The translations under genes were made by a program, and so were the position numbers. Source: Halanaerobium sp. (GTDB taxonomy: Bacteria > Bacillota > Halanaerobiia > Halanaerobiales > Halanaerobiaceae). Taken from it: a stretch of DNA of 17,390 nt. Under the pieces are notes generated by a model. The model was not told the DNA's origin. It did not search any database and saw nothing but the letters and a program-made list of their open reading frames with translations. Positions 5,874 to 14,125 of this stretch are shown here, piece after piece. The stretch covers positions 1 to 17,390 of the forward strand of contig QBLP01000016.1 of assembly GCA_003070825.1 (NCBI GenBank). The letters run 5' to 3'. The first letter of the stretch is position 1; each line of letters begins with the position of its first letter.

Positions 5874-6866
5874 ATGGAATATAGAACTGTAGGTAAAACA
5901 GGAGTTCAGGTTTCTCCACTTTGTTTTGGTACGATGTCTTTTGGTGGGATTGCTGATGAAAATATGTCGAGAAAGATGTTTAATGCAGCTCGAGAAAGGG
6001 GTATTAACTTTTTTGATTCTGCTGATGTCTATAATGAAGGCCGCTCGGAAGAACTGCTCGGAAAGTTTATGCAGGAAAATAAGTGTCGGGATGAACTGGT
6101 TATAACTTCAAAAGTTTACGGGAAAACAGCTGCTGATGTAAATGCCAAAGGACTTTCCCGGCGTCATATTAAACTGGGAGTAGAAGAGAGTTTAAAGAGG
6201 CTGAAAACTGATCGGATAGATTTTTATTTTGTTCACAGCTTTGATTCTAAGACAGATATGCTGCAGACCTTAAGAGCTATGGATGATCTGGTCAAAGAGG
6301 GTAAGATATTATATCCGGGAGTCAGCAACTGGGCGGCCTGGCAGATCGAAAAAGCACTTGGTATTTCGCGCCAGGAGAGTCTGGCCCGCTTTGAAATTGT
6401 GCAGCCGATGTATAACCTGGCTAAAAGACAGGCTGAAGTTGAGATTCTGCCGATGGCTGAGGCTGAAAATCTGGGAGTCATCTCCTACAGTCCCTTAGGT
6501 GGTGGCTTACTGACCGGTAAATATGGAAAAGATAAGCGACCTGATAAAGGTAGACTGGTGGAAAGAGAAGATTATGCCACCCGCTATGGCTTAAAACAGT
6601 ACTATCAGATAGCAGAAGAGTTCAGCAGCCATGCCCGAGATAAAGGAGTAGAGCCTGCCTCACTGGCAGTAGCCTGGGTTATGTCCAATCCAGCAGTTAC
6701 TGCTCCAATTATCGGTGCCCGCAATCTGGAACAGTTAAAGGGGTCACTGGGAGCTTTAGATATTGAAATGACCAAAGAGTGGAGAAAAGAAATAACAGAT
6801 CTTTCAATTACCCCCCCACCAGCAACAGATCGACTGGAGGAGCAGAAAAACATTAGTTATTTTTAA
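5874..6866 (+). CDS. aldo/keto reductase, NAD(P)H-dependent
   Basis: A 330-residue TIM-barrel oxidoreductase. The catalytic tetrad is visible as D48 and Y53 in DSADVYNEG, K80 in ITSKV and H121 in FVHSFD. C-terminal cofactor features include SPLGGGLLTGKY and the IIGARNLEQL stretch that binds the NADP 2'-phosphate.

The sequence is of the YajO/YhdN-like group; the natural carbonyl substrate cannot be deduced. GGGAGGG (5860-5866) precedes ATG 5874. A run of seven C (6811-6817) near the 3' end keeps the frame (TPPPATD). deoC follows after 57 bases without a clear terminator, so the two may be co-transcribed, although no metabolic link is obvious. Confidence 0.88.
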   Translation: MEYRTVGKTGVQVSPLCFGTMSFGGIADENMSRKMFNAARERGINFFDSADVYNEGRSEELLGKFMQENKCRDELVITSKVYGKTAADVNAKGLSRRHIKLGVEESLKRLKTDRIDFYFVHSFDSKTDMLQTLRAMDDLVKEGKILYPGVSNWAAWQIEKALGISRQESLARFEIVQPMYNLAKRQAEVEILPMAEAENLGVISYSPLGGGLLTGKYGKDKRPDKGRLVEREDYATRYGLKQYYQIAEEFSSHARDKGVEPASLAVAWVMSNPAVTAPIIGARNLEQLKGSLGALDIEMTKEWRKEITDLSITPPPATDRLEEQKNISYF

Positions 6867-6923
6867 TAAAAAACGATTATTTTAGGACTAAAGTTTTATT
6901 AATCCAGCAGGAGGTTTTAATTA

Positions 6924-7595
6924 ATGACTAAAGAAGAAGTTGCAGGAATGATTGATCATACAATTTTAGGAGCAGAAGTAACGAAAGAAGCTGTCAAAGA
7001 AAAGTGTCGAGAGGCCAAGGAATATAATTTTGCTTCAGTCTGTGCCAATCCGGACCAGGTAGCTTTAATGGCTGAAGAACTTGCAGATTCTCCGGTAAAA
7101 GTCTGTACGGTAATTGGCTTTCCGCTTGGAGTTAATGCAACTGCGACCAAGATTGCAGAAGCAGAGTTAGCAGCCGCCGAGGGAGCAGATGAACTTGATA
7201 TGGTAATGAAAGTAGGAGCCTTAAAAGAAGGAGACTATGAGCTGGTAAAAAATGATATTAAAGCAGTTGTTGAAGCTGCAGGAGACAAATTGGTTAAAGT
7301 TATAATTGAGACCTGTTATTTAACAGATCAGCAAAAAGTCAAAGCCTGTGAACTGGCCAAAGAAGCAGGAGCGGATTTTGTTAAAACATCTACCGGATTT
7401 GGCAGTGGAGGAGCAACTGTTGAGGATATTGCTCTGATGAGAAAAACTGTTGGTGAAAAAATGGGTGTCAAAGCATCTGGAGGAATTCACAGTTTAGCTG
7501 AAGCTGAGGCCATGATAGAAGCTGGAGCTACCAGGATTGGAGCCAGCTCAGGTGTGCAGATTATTGAAGGTGCTGAAGTGAGTTCTGACTATTAA
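6924..7595 (+). CDS. deoC: deoxyribose-phosphate aldolase
   Basis: Predicted to cleave 2-deoxyribose-5-phosphate to glyceraldehyde-3-phosphate and acetaldehyde in deoxynucleoside breakdown. The class I aldolase residues are present: D92 in DELDMVMKVG, Schiff-base K154 in FVKTSTGFG and K183 in VKASGG. The N-terminal IDHTIL motif is at 10-15, and 223 residues is the normal length.

AGGAGG (6909-6914) precedes ATG 6924. It is not with other deo genes (no phosphorylase or phosphopentomutase here). It sits behind the aldo/keto reductase and ends in a terminator at 7640-7677. Confidence 0.95.
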   Translation: MTKEEVAGMIDHTILGAEVTKEAVKEKCREAKEYNFASVCANPDQVALMAEELADSPVKVCTVIGFPLGVNATATKIAEAELAAAEGADELDMVMKVGALKEGDYELVKNDIKAVVEAAGDKLVKVIIETCYLTDQQKVKACELAKEAGADFVKTSTGFGSGGATVEDIALMRKTVGEKMGVKASGGIHSLAEAEAMIEAGATRIGASSGVQIIEGAEVSSDY

Positions 7596-7639
7596 AATGA
7601 TATATCTCTTCTTACTATAAAACTAGATATTTTCAAACT

Positions 7640-7677
7640 AAGACCTGCTGGGGTTAAAAATTTCTGGCAGGTCTTTT
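7640..7677 (+). terminator. Rho-independent terminator of deoC
   Basis: AAGACCTGC (7640-7648) pairs perfectly with GCAGGTCTT (7667-7675), followed by a short T-run. It isolates the his operon from upstream transcription. Confidence 0.8.
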
Positions 7678-7733
7678 AAATTTCACTTGAATAGTGTTAA
7701 AATTAAGACAGAATAAGAAATTTACTAAAAGAC

Positions 7734-7762
7734 TTGACAGCAGAGTGGATAATCAATATAAT
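7734..7762 (+). promoter_or_regulatory. his operon promoter, perfect consensus
   Basis: TTGACA (7734-7739), 17-base spacer, TATAAT (7757-7762). Transcription would start near 7769 and leave a leader of about 57 bases. That is too short for a T-box, and it encodes no run of His codons. It contains only weak pairing (CTTTA 7781-7785 with TAAAG 7792-7796). Any control would have to act on initiation or through end-product inhibition of HisG. Confidence 0.88.
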
Positions 7763-7825
7763 AGATACAACATTTTAACACTTTACCATGATAAAGCGCT
7801 AAATTAAAACGGGAGGTCATTATAG

Positions 7826-9091
7826 ATGAATGCATTTGTAGAGGGTGTTCGCGATATTTTGCCGGCAGAACTCAGAAAGAGGAGAGGAATCTATCAGACG
7901 ATTAGAGAGGTATTTGAAGCCAATGCCTACAGGGAGGTTATTACCCCAACTCTTGAGTCCTTAGAACTTTATGCAGGTATAGAAGGCCTGGTTGATAAAA
8001 GTGAAATGTTTAAGGTGGTCGATGATAAGGGACAGATCCTGGTTTTAAGACCTGATCTAACGATGCCGATTGCTCGACTGGCGGCAAGTCGTTTTCAGGA
8101 CAGCCCCAGACCCCTAAAGTTTTCATATTTAAGCTCAGCCTTTCAGTCTAAGAATTCTCAGAGTTTAAGTTTAAAAGAAAAAACACAGGCGGGAGTAGAG
8201 TTAATCGGTTCAGCCAGCCTGGAATCAGATTTAGAGATGATTCTACTTTTAATCAAGACCATGCAGTCAGTGGGAGTCGAAGAGCCGCTGATTGATATCG
8301 GTCATGCAGATTTAATCAATGAAATTTTTGCAGACTTAAAGATCGCTGAAAAAGAAAAAACTGAGCTGCGCCAGCTGCTGGCAGCGAAAAATAAAGTTGG
8401 GATTAAAAATTACATTAAAGATATCGAACTGACAGAGGATGCAGCAGAAGTTTTATTAAGCCTGCCTTCACTTTTTGGTAAACCCAAAGAAGTAGTCAAA
8501 AAATTAGAAGCGATGCCTTTATCAACAGATACCAAAGAGGCTCTGAAGACTTTAGACGAATTATTCAATAAACTGAAAGAATTTGAGGCTTTAAAATATA
8601 TTACCTTTGATCCGATGTTGATTTCCCGCCACGGCTATTATACAGGCCTGATCTTCAAGGGATATGCAAAGGGCTACAGCAACCTGCTGGCAAGTGGAGG
8701 CCGCTATGATAATCTGACTGAGAAATTTGGAGTAGAAGAGCCAGCAGTTGGTTTTGCCTTAGAAATAGAGAATTTACTTGATTATTTAAACAGAACAGAA
8801 AATTTTAGTGAAGATCAGGAAAAAAGATTTTTGATATCTTATCAGGATAACTCAGATCTGAAACTTGCCTTTGAGCTGGCAGAAGACTTAAGGAATGCTG
8901 GTTTTGTTGTTGAAGTCTATAATGGAGCAGACAAAGAATATTTAGATTTTCAGCAGGTTAATTTTGAGATCTGTCTAAAAACTGATAAGCTGGAGTTAAA
9001 GCAAAATGGAGGCGAAACTGCAGTAATCGAAAGAAATCAAAAAGAAGCATTAGAATATCTGATCTTAAATAAAATTGAGGAGTGGGAATAA
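7826..9091 (+). CDS. hisZ: ATP phosphoribosyltransferase regulatory subunit
   Basis: A HisRS paralogue needed by the short form of HisG, with which it forms a hetero-octamer that carries histidine feedback control. FVEGVRDILP (4-13), LRPDLTMPIAR (74-84), RHGYYTGLIFKGYA (268-281) and LASGGRYDNL (288-297) match the class II synthetase-like core.

The synthetase motif 2 arginines are gone: the region reads SYLSSAFQSKN, then TQAGVELIG, so it should not aminoacylate tRNA. At 421 residues it is longer than many HisZ. Residues about 333-421 resemble a degenerate anticodon-binding-type domain (LAEDLRNAGFVVEV). CGGGAGG (7810-7816) precedes ATG 7826. It is first in the operon and overlaps hisG by one base. 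Confidence 0.92.
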   Translation: MNAFVEGVRDILPAELRKRRGIYQTIREVFEANAYREVITPTLESLELYAGIEGLVDKSEMFKVVDDKGQILVLRPDLTMPIARLAASRFQDSPRPLKFSYLSSAFQSKNSQSLSLKEKTQAGVELIGSASLESDLEMILLLIKTMQSVGVEEPLIDIGHADLINEIFADLKIAEKEKTELRQLLAAKNKVGIKNYIKDIELTEDAAEVLLSLPSLFGKPKEVVKKLEAMPLSTDTKEALKTLDELFNKLKEFEALKYITFDPMLISRHGYYTGLIFKGYAKGYSNLLASGGRYDNLTEKFGVEEPAVGFALEIENLLDYLNRTENFSEDQEKRFLISYQDNSDLKLAFELAEDLRNAGFVVEVYNGADKEYLDFQQVNFEICLKTDKLELKQNGGETAVIERNQKEALEYLILNKIEEWE

Positions 9092-9735
9092 TGGATAATC
9101 TCTGTATAGCTATGGCAAAAGGAAGGCTGGCTAAAGAAGCAGTTAAACTTTTCCGTCAGGCCGGCTACGATCTGCCTGAGAATATGCTTAAATCACGTAA
9201 ATTAATTTTTGAAATCGAGAGTGAAAAATTTGAAATTATACTTGTTAAACCGGCAGATGTTCCAATCTATGTTGAATATGGAACAGCCGATCTGGGAATT
9301 GTGGGTAAAGATACTTTATTAGAGGAAAACCGCGATTTATATGAGGTCCTGGATTTAGAATATGGAGTCTGTGAGTTTGCGCTGGCCGGTCTGCCTGACC
9401 GCAAAGATACTCTACTGGAGCGTAAAGTTGCGACCAAATATCCGGATTTTACCCGCCGCTATTTCCGCAGTAAGGGAGAGCCGGTGGAAATTATTAAACT
9501 CAATGGCTCAATTGAGCTGGCACCCCTGACAGGACTTGCCGATACTATTTTAGATATTGTCGAAACGGGCAGAACTTTAAAGGAAAATGGACTGGTAGTT
9601 TATGAGAGCATCAGAGATTTATCGGCCCGCCTGGTGGTTAATAAAGTAAGTATGAAGACCAGACAGGATGAAATTTCTAAAATAATTGAAGCCCTGGATC
9701 AGGTAGTTAATGGAGATGATAGTGATGAAGCTTAA
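9091..9735 (+). CDS. hisG: ATP phosphoribosyltransferase, short form catalytic subunit
   Basis: First step of histidine synthesis: joins ATP and PRPP to give phosphoribosyl-ATP. The 214-residue length without a C-terminal regulatory domain marks the short HisG type that depends on HisZ, which is encoded immediately before it. Motifs are AMAKGRL (7-13), ADLGIVGKD (66-74), VATKYP (113-118) and the PRPP-binding stretch APLTGLADTILDIVETGRTL (144-163).

ATG 9091 shares its A with the hisZ stop (TAATG), and GAGGAG at 9077-9082 is well spaced for it. An in-frame GTG at 9082 lies within that site and is less likely. The 3' end overlaps hisD. Confidence 0.96.
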   Translation: MDNLCIAMAKGRLAKEAVKLFRQAGYDLPENMLKSRKLIFEIESEKFEIILVKPADVPIYVEYGTADLGIVGKDTLLEENRDLYEVLDLEYGVCEFALAGLPDRKDTLLERKVATKYPDFTRRYFRSKGEPVEIIKLNGSIELAPLTGLADTILDIVETGRTLKENGLVVYESIRDLSARLVVNKVSMKTRQDEISKIIEALDQVVNGDDSDEA

Positions 9736-11029
9736 TCTAAAAAGAATTAAAGACGGCCGCCAGAATGTGGATCAGGTTAAGGAGCTTTTGGAAAGCCGCT
9801 CCGGTGACAATCTGGCCAAATATCGAGAGACTGCAGCCGGCATTTTGAAAAATGTACAAAAAAATGGAGATCTGGCAGTTTTAGAATACACATTTCGTTT
9901 TGATGGAGTTGACTTTGAGGCTTCAGAACTTGAAGTAACAGATGCTGAAATTGAAGCAGCCTTAAAGGAAGTAGATGAGGATTTTATAGCAGCCTTAAAG
10001 AATGCAGCTGCAAATATAGAGGATTTTCACGCTGAGCAGAAGGATAGATCCTGGCAGAAGCAGAAAAAACCGGGAATTATTACCGGTCAGATCTGCCGGC
10101 CGCTCAAAAAAGCAGGAGTTTATGTTCCCGGTGGTCGGGCAGCATATCCATCTTCAGTTTTAATGACTGTTATTCCAGCAAAGGTGGCAGGGGTTGAAGA
10201 AATTATAATGCTGACTCCACCTGACAAAGAGGGAAAGGTGAGTCCTGTCATTCTGGCAGCAGCTGAGATTGCAGGTGCTGACCGCATCTTCAAAATTGGT
10301 GGAGCTCAGGCAGTAGCGGCAGCAGCCTATGGAACCGAAACTGTACCGGGAGTGGATATTATTGTTGGCCCTGGTAATATTTATGTTTCTATGGCTAAAG
10401 AACTGGTTTTTGGTCAGGTTAAAATTGATATGATTGCCGGCCCCAGTGAGATTATGATTATGGCCGAAAAAGAATCCAATCCCGCCTATATAGCGGCTGA
10501 TTTAATGAGTCAGGCTGAGCACGACCCGCTTGCTTCTTCGATTTTAGTTACAGATGCACCGGAGCTGATCGAAAAAGTTGAAGAAGAATTAGAAAAACAG
10601 ATTGAAAAACTGAGCAAAAAGGAAATTATCAAAGAATCGCTGGAAAACTTCGGCCTGATGATTGAAGTTGAAGACCAAAATGCAGCAATGGAAATGATCA
10701 ATCTGGTGGCACCTGAGCACTTAGAATTAGCAGTCAAAAACCCGTTTGAGCTACTGCCGGCAGTAGAAAATGCAGGCTCTATCTTTTTAGGGGAATATAC
10801 ACCGGAGCCGATTGGTGATTACTATGCAGGACCAAATCATGTGCTGCCAACTAATTCAACAGCCAGATTCTTTTCACCATTATCTGTTAGAGATTTTGTT
10901 AAGTATTCCGGTTTTATCCACTACAGTAAAGAGGCCTTAAAAGAAGCCAGTGACGATGTGATCTGTCTGGCTGAAGGTGAAGGACTTGATGCCCACGCTA
11001 ATTCAGTTCGGATTAGAAAAGAAGACTAA
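9725..11029 (+). CDS. hisD: histidinol dehydrogenase
   Basis: Catalyses the last two steps, oxidising L-histidinol to L-histidine with NAD+ and zinc. Motifs are GVYVPGGRAAYPSSVLM (131-147), the cofactor region VGPGNIYVSMAKELVFG (214-230), IAGPSE (237-242), SQAEHDP with zinc ligands Q263 and H266, APEHLE with catalytic E331/H332, D365, and DAHANSV with H424. The 434 residues match the family.

Three in-frame ATGs exist (9710, 9716, 9725). I chose 9725 because GGAG (9712-9715) is 9 bases before it. It overlaps hisG by 11 bases, indicating translational coupling. Confidence 0.95.
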   Translation: MKLNLKRIKDGRQNVDQVKELLESRSGDNLAKYRETAAGILKNVQKNGDLAVLEYTFRFDGVDFEASELEVTDAEIEAALKEVDEDFIAALKNAAANIEDFHAEQKDRSWQKQKKPGIITGQICRPLKKAGVYVPGGRAAYPSSVLMTVIPAKVAGVEEIIMLTPPDKEGKVSPVILAAAEIAGADRIFKIGGAQAVAAAAYGTETVPGVDIIVGPGNIYVSMAKELVFGQVKIDMIAGPSEIMIMAEKESNPAYIAADLMSQAEHDPLASSILVTDAPELIEKVEEELEKQIEKLSKKEIIKESLENFGLMIEVEDQNAAMEMINLVAPEHLELAVKNPFELLPAVENAGSIFLGEYTPEPIGDYYAGPNHVLPTNSTARFFSPLSVRDFVKYSGFIHYSKEALKEASDDVICLAEGEGLDAHANSVRIRKED

Positions 11030-11030
11030 C

Positions 11031-11068
11031 TTTAACCGAAAATAAATTATAATTATGATATTTATCAT
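11031..11068 (+). promoter_or_regulatory. possible internal promoter and dyad before hisC
   Basis: In the 53-base hisD-hisC gap, TTTAAC (11031-11036) is 17 bases from TATGAT (11054-11059), the same hexamer pair seen before hisJ. ATGATA (11055-11060) and TATCAT (11063-11068) form a small perfect dyad overlapping the -10. The sequence is AT-rich, so this may be chance. Confidence 0.3.
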
Positions 11069-11082
11069 TAAAGGAGGAAAAA

Positions 11083-12189
11083 ATGAGCAGTAATAATTTA
11101 AATAAGAAGGAAAAAAGTCTAAAAGATCTGTTGCGGCCTGAAGTCAGGGCAATTTCTCCTTATCAGGGGGAAAAGGATAATTTTGAGGTGAAGATTAATT
11201 TATCAGGAAACGAATCTCCCTTTGATCTGCCCCAGGAAATTAAAGATAAGTTTAAAGCAGAATTTGACCAGCACGATATTAACCGCTATCCTGAGATTTA
11301 TTCGGAGAGGCTGCAGCAGAAGCTGGCTTCCTACCTCAGCAGAGAGTTAGATAAATCGGTCAGTACTGAAGAAATAATTATCGGTAATGGTTCTGATGAA
11401 ATCCTTGATATTTTGATCAGAAGTTTTGTCGAGCCGGATGATGTAGTACTTTCTCAGGCTCCAACTTTTTCAATGTATCAGTATTTTACAGAATTAAGTG
11501 GGGGTCAGTATGAGGAAGTACCTCTGGATGAGAATTTTAATTTTGAAAATCTAAAGGCTAAAATTGACAAACTGGAGCCAAAATTGATTTTTCTCTGTTC
11601 TCCCAATAATCCAACTGGAGAGATTATTCCGCCGGAGCTGATCTTAAAACTGGCTGATTATTTTGCTGGCCCGCTGATAGTTGATGAAGCTTATGCTGAT
11701 TTTAATGACTTTGATCTGATGCCTGAAGTAGAAAATTATCCCAACCTGGCAGTAACTAGAACTTTTTCCAAAGCCTTTGGCCTGGCCGGGATTCGCTTTG
11801 GCTATCTCTACGGTAATCAGGTGCTGGTTGAAGAACTCAAAAAAGTACTGAAACCATATAATTTAAACAGTCTGACAGATCTGCTGGCTTGTCTAATCAT
11901 TGAAAATGATGATATTATAAAAGAAAGAATTGAATTTATCAAAGCTGAGCGGCAGAAGCTCTATCAGAAGCTGAACTCTTTTCAGGGCTGGCATCTCTAT
12001 CCTTCAATGGCCAATTTTTTATACATAGAGGGAGAAAAGACTTTAGAATTTAAAAAGATTTTAAACAGCCGGGGAATTAAAATTAGATCTTACAGTAAAG
12101 AACCGGCAGCAGTTAGAATAACGGTTGGCAGCAGCGAAGAAAACGAGGCTGTGCTGGCAGCTTTTGCAGAATTTAAGCAGCAAAATTAG
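11083..12189 (+). CDS. hisC: histidinol-phosphate aminotransferase
   Basis: PLP enzyme of the seventh step, transferring an amino group from glutamate to imidazole-acetol phosphate. Fold-type I motifs are LSGNESPFDLP (40-50), IGNGSDEILD (100-109), SPNNPTGE with N176 (173-180), VDEAYADF with D201 (200-207), and RTFSKAFGLAGIRFGY with PLP lysine K230 (226-241); VRITVGSSEEN is near the C-terminus. The length of 368 is normal.

AAGGAGG (11071-11077) precedes ATG 11083. It is the only gene inside the first half of the operon not overlapping its predecessor. hisB follows after 13 bases. Confidence 0.95.
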   Translation: MSSNNLNKKEKSLKDLLRPEVRAISPYQGEKDNFEVKINLSGNESPFDLPQEIKDKFKAEFDQHDINRYPEIYSERLQQKLASYLSRELDKSVSTEEIIIGNGSDEILDILIRSFVEPDDVVLSQAPTFSMYQYFTELSGGQYEEVPLDENFNFENLKAKIDKLEPKLIFLCSPNNPTGEIIPPELILKLADYFAGPLIVDEAYADFNDFDLMPEVENYPNLAVTRTFSKAFGLAGIRFGYLYGNQVLVEELKKVLKPYNLNSLTDLLACLIIENDDIIKERIEFIKAERQKLYQKLNSFQGWHLYPSMANFLYIEGEKTLEFKKILNSRGIKIRSYSKEPAAVRITVGSSEENEAVLAAFAEFKQQN

Positions 12190-12202
12190 GAGTGATTTTA
12201 TA

Positions 12203-12790
12203 ATGAGTAGAGATCGGGTAGCAGTTGAACAGCGAAAAACTAAAGAAACAGAGATAATTGCCAGTGTGAATCTGGATGGAGAAGGCAGAAGTGATATTAA
12301 AACAGGCGTTGGCTTTTTTGACCACATGTTAGACCAGATTGCCCGCCACGGTAATATTGACCTGGAACTTTCGGTCAAGGGTGACCTTCACATTGATCAG
12401 CACCACAGTATTGAAGATACCGGAATAGCTCTCGGCAAAGCTTTTGCCAAAGCTCTGGGTGACAAAAAGGGAATCAGCCGCTTCAGCAGTGCACTAGTAC
12501 CTCTGGATGAAACACTGGTCAGAGCGGTAGTTGATATCAGCGGCAGGCCATATTTATATACAGAACTTCCCTTTACTAGAGAAATGGTCGGAGATTTTCC
12601 TTCGGAGATGGTAGTAGAGTTTATGAGAGCTTTTGCCTTTAATGCGGGGATTACCCTCCACTTAGAAATTTTACATGGTGATAACTGTCACCATCAGATT
12701 GAGGCGGTCTTTAAAGCTCTGGCCAGAGCTCTTAAAGATGCAGTTAAAATTGAATCAGATAAAATACCTTCCACAAAGGGTGTGCTCTAA
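12203..12790 (+). CDS. hisB: imidazoleglycerol-phosphate dehydratase (monofunctional)
   Basis: Sixth step, a Mn-dependent dehydration of imidazoleglycerol phosphate. It has 195 residues and no N-terminal HAD phosphatase domain, so histidinol-phosphatase must come from another gene (hisJ). Motifs are GVGFFDHMLDQIARHG (35-50), HIDQHHSIEDTGIALG (63-78), HGDNCHHQIEAVFKALARA (158-176) and the terminal PSTKGVL. The metal-binding His/Glu clusters are intact.

ATG 12203 follows AGGAGTGA (12188-12195). A longer in-frame start at 12125 would add an unrelated sequence overlapping hisC and is rejected. hisH begins on the base after the stop. Confidence 0.96.
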   Translation: MSRDRVAVEQRKTKETEIIASVNLDGEGRSDIKTGVGFFDHMLDQIARHGNIDLELSVKGDLHIDQHHSIEDTGIALGKAFAKALGDKKGISRFSSALVPLDETLVRAVVDISGRPYLYTELPFTREMVGDFPSEMVVEFMRAFAFNAGITLHLEILHGDNCHHQIEAVFKALARALKDAVKIESDKIPSTKGVL

Positions 12791-13396
12791 GTGATAGCGA
12801 TAATTGATTATGGAGCTGGAAATTTAAACAGTATTCAAAAAGCACTGGAGTTTGTGGGGGAAGAGACAGTTATCTTAGAAGAAGGAAAAGTTGAAGAGCT
12901 AGCTAAATATGATGGGCTGGTGCTTCCCGGAGTAGGAGCCTTCCCCGGCGCAATGAAGAGGTTAAAGGAAAATAATTTTGTTGATTTTATAGAAAAATTT
13001 GTAGCCACTGGTAAGCCATTTCTGGGTGTCTGCCTGGGAATGCAGCTTTTATTTGAGTGGGGATTTGAGGATCAAAAGACTGCCGGCCTGGGTCTTTTAA
13101 AAGGCGATATTATCAAAATGGAGACTGAGTACAAGATTCCCCATATGGGCTGGAATCAGCTTGAGATAATTAAAGATGATCCTTTATTTAAAGATTTACC
13201 CGAAAATCCTCATTTTTATTTTGTCCATTCCTATCAGCTGGCAGAAGTTACAGATGAGGTTTTAGCTACAGTTGGTTACGGATCTACTGTACCGGCAGTG
13301 GTCAGAAAAGATAATGTAATCGCTTTTCAGTTTCACCCGGAAAAAAGCGGGGATAATGGAATTCAGCTTTTGAAGAATTTTAGGGAGTTGTTATAG
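12791..13396 (+). CDS. hisH: imidazole glycerol phosphate synthase, glutamine amidotransferase subunit
   Basis: Class I glutaminase that supplies ammonia to HisF in the fifth step. The catalytic triad is visible: C81 in GVCLGMQLLFEWG, H182 and E184 in FQFHPEKSG. LPGVGAFPGAM (45-55) forms the oxyanion-side loop, and 201 residues is typical.

It starts with GTG immediately after the hisB stop, with AAAGGGTG about 10 bases upstream. The N-terminus MIAIIDYGAGNLNS is the classic HisH start, which supports the GTG. hisA follows directly after the stop, so translation is tightly coupled. Confidence 0.95.
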   Translation: MIAIIDYGAGNLNSIQKALEFVGEETVILEEGKVEELAKYDGLVLPGVGAFPGAMKRLKENNFVDFIEKFVATGKPFLGVCLGMQLLFEWGFEDQKTAGLGLLKGDIIKMETEYKIPHMGWNQLEIIKDDPLFKDLPENPHFYFVHSYQLAEVTDEVLATVGYGSTVPAVVRKDNVIAFQFHPEKSGDNGIQLLKNFRELL

Positions 13397-14125
13397 ATGA
13401 TAGTATTACCGGCAATAGATTTAAAATCAGGTGAGGTAGTCAGGCTCAAACAGGGTGATTTTGACCGCAAAACAGTCTACAGTCAGGAGCCGCTGGCCGT
13501 GGCAGAAGATTTTGCCGCCAGAGGTGCAGAATGGCTGCATCTAGTTGACCTGGATGGAGCAGCTGCAGGAGAAAGTCAGAACTACGCAGTAATTAAAAAA
13601 ATTGCAGCCAAAACTGAGCTCAAAATCCAGACTGGTGGTGGGATTCGTAAAAAAGAGGATGTCAGGCGGCTTTTAGAGATTGGGGTAAAAAGAGCCATAA
13701 TTGGGACCCTGGCCGTTAAAGACCCCGAGCTGCTGGCAGAGATGATTGAAGAATTTGGAGCAGAAAGTATTTTAGTCAGTATCGATGCTCGTGATGGTAA
13801 AGTTGCCACTTCTGGCTGGCTTGAGGCAAGTGAGAGAGATATGCTGGATTTTGCCAGAGAGATGGAAGCACTCGGGGTTAAATATATTTTGTATACTGAT
13901 ATTGGCCGGGACGGTATGCTCAGCGGACCAGATTTTAAAGGTTTAAGAAGGCTAAAGGAAGAAACTGAGCTGAAGATAATTGCCTCCGGAGGAATCAGTT
14001 CCAATCAGGATTTATATGACCTGGCAGCTGAAGGTTTTTATGGAGCAATTACCGGTCAGGCAATTTATCAGGGGAAAGTTGATCTAAAAGAAGTCTTAAA
14101 AGAGCTGGGTGAAAAAGATGCTTAA
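13397..14125 (+). CDS. hisA: phosphoribosylformimino-5-aminoimidazole carboxamide ribotide isomerase
   Basis: Fourth step, an Amadori rearrangement in a TIM barrel. Catalytic D8 in MIVLPAIDLK and D130 in SIDARDGKVATSGW are both present, together with the two phosphate-binding sites TGGGIR (79-84) and ASGGIS late in the protein. TDIGRDGMLSGP (167-178) is characteristic of HisA. Length is 242.

ATG 13397 follows the hisH stop with no gap, and AGGGAG (13382-13387) is 9 bases upstream. The 3' end overlaps hisF by 8 bases. The W141 in SGW is the usual HisA residue, which argues against a bifunctional PriA. Confidence 0.95.
   Translation: MIVLPAIDLKSGEVVRLKQGDFDRKTVYSQEPLAVAEDFAARGAEWLHLVDLDGAAAGESQNYAVIKKIAAKTELKIQTGGGIRKKEDVRRLLEIGVKRAIIGTLAVKDPELLAEMIEEFGAESILVSIDARDGKVATSGWLEASERDMLDFAREMEALGVKYILYTDIGRDGMLSGPDFKGLRRLKEETELKIIASGGISSNQDLYDLAAEGFYGAITGQAIYQGKVDLKEVLKELGEKDA

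Noticed and set aside
6811..6817. Run of seven C as a phase-variable tract or frameshift in the aldo/keto reductase
   Set aside because: The frame is intact across it and the protein has normal length and C-terminus.
7789..7803. Four-codon frame in the his leader as an attenuator peptide
   Set aside because: It contains no His codons and has no ribosome binding site.
12125..12202. Longer start for hisB giving 26 extra residues
   Set aside because: The extension overlaps hisC, is unlike any HisB N-terminus, and the ATG at 12203 has a proper ribosome binding site.
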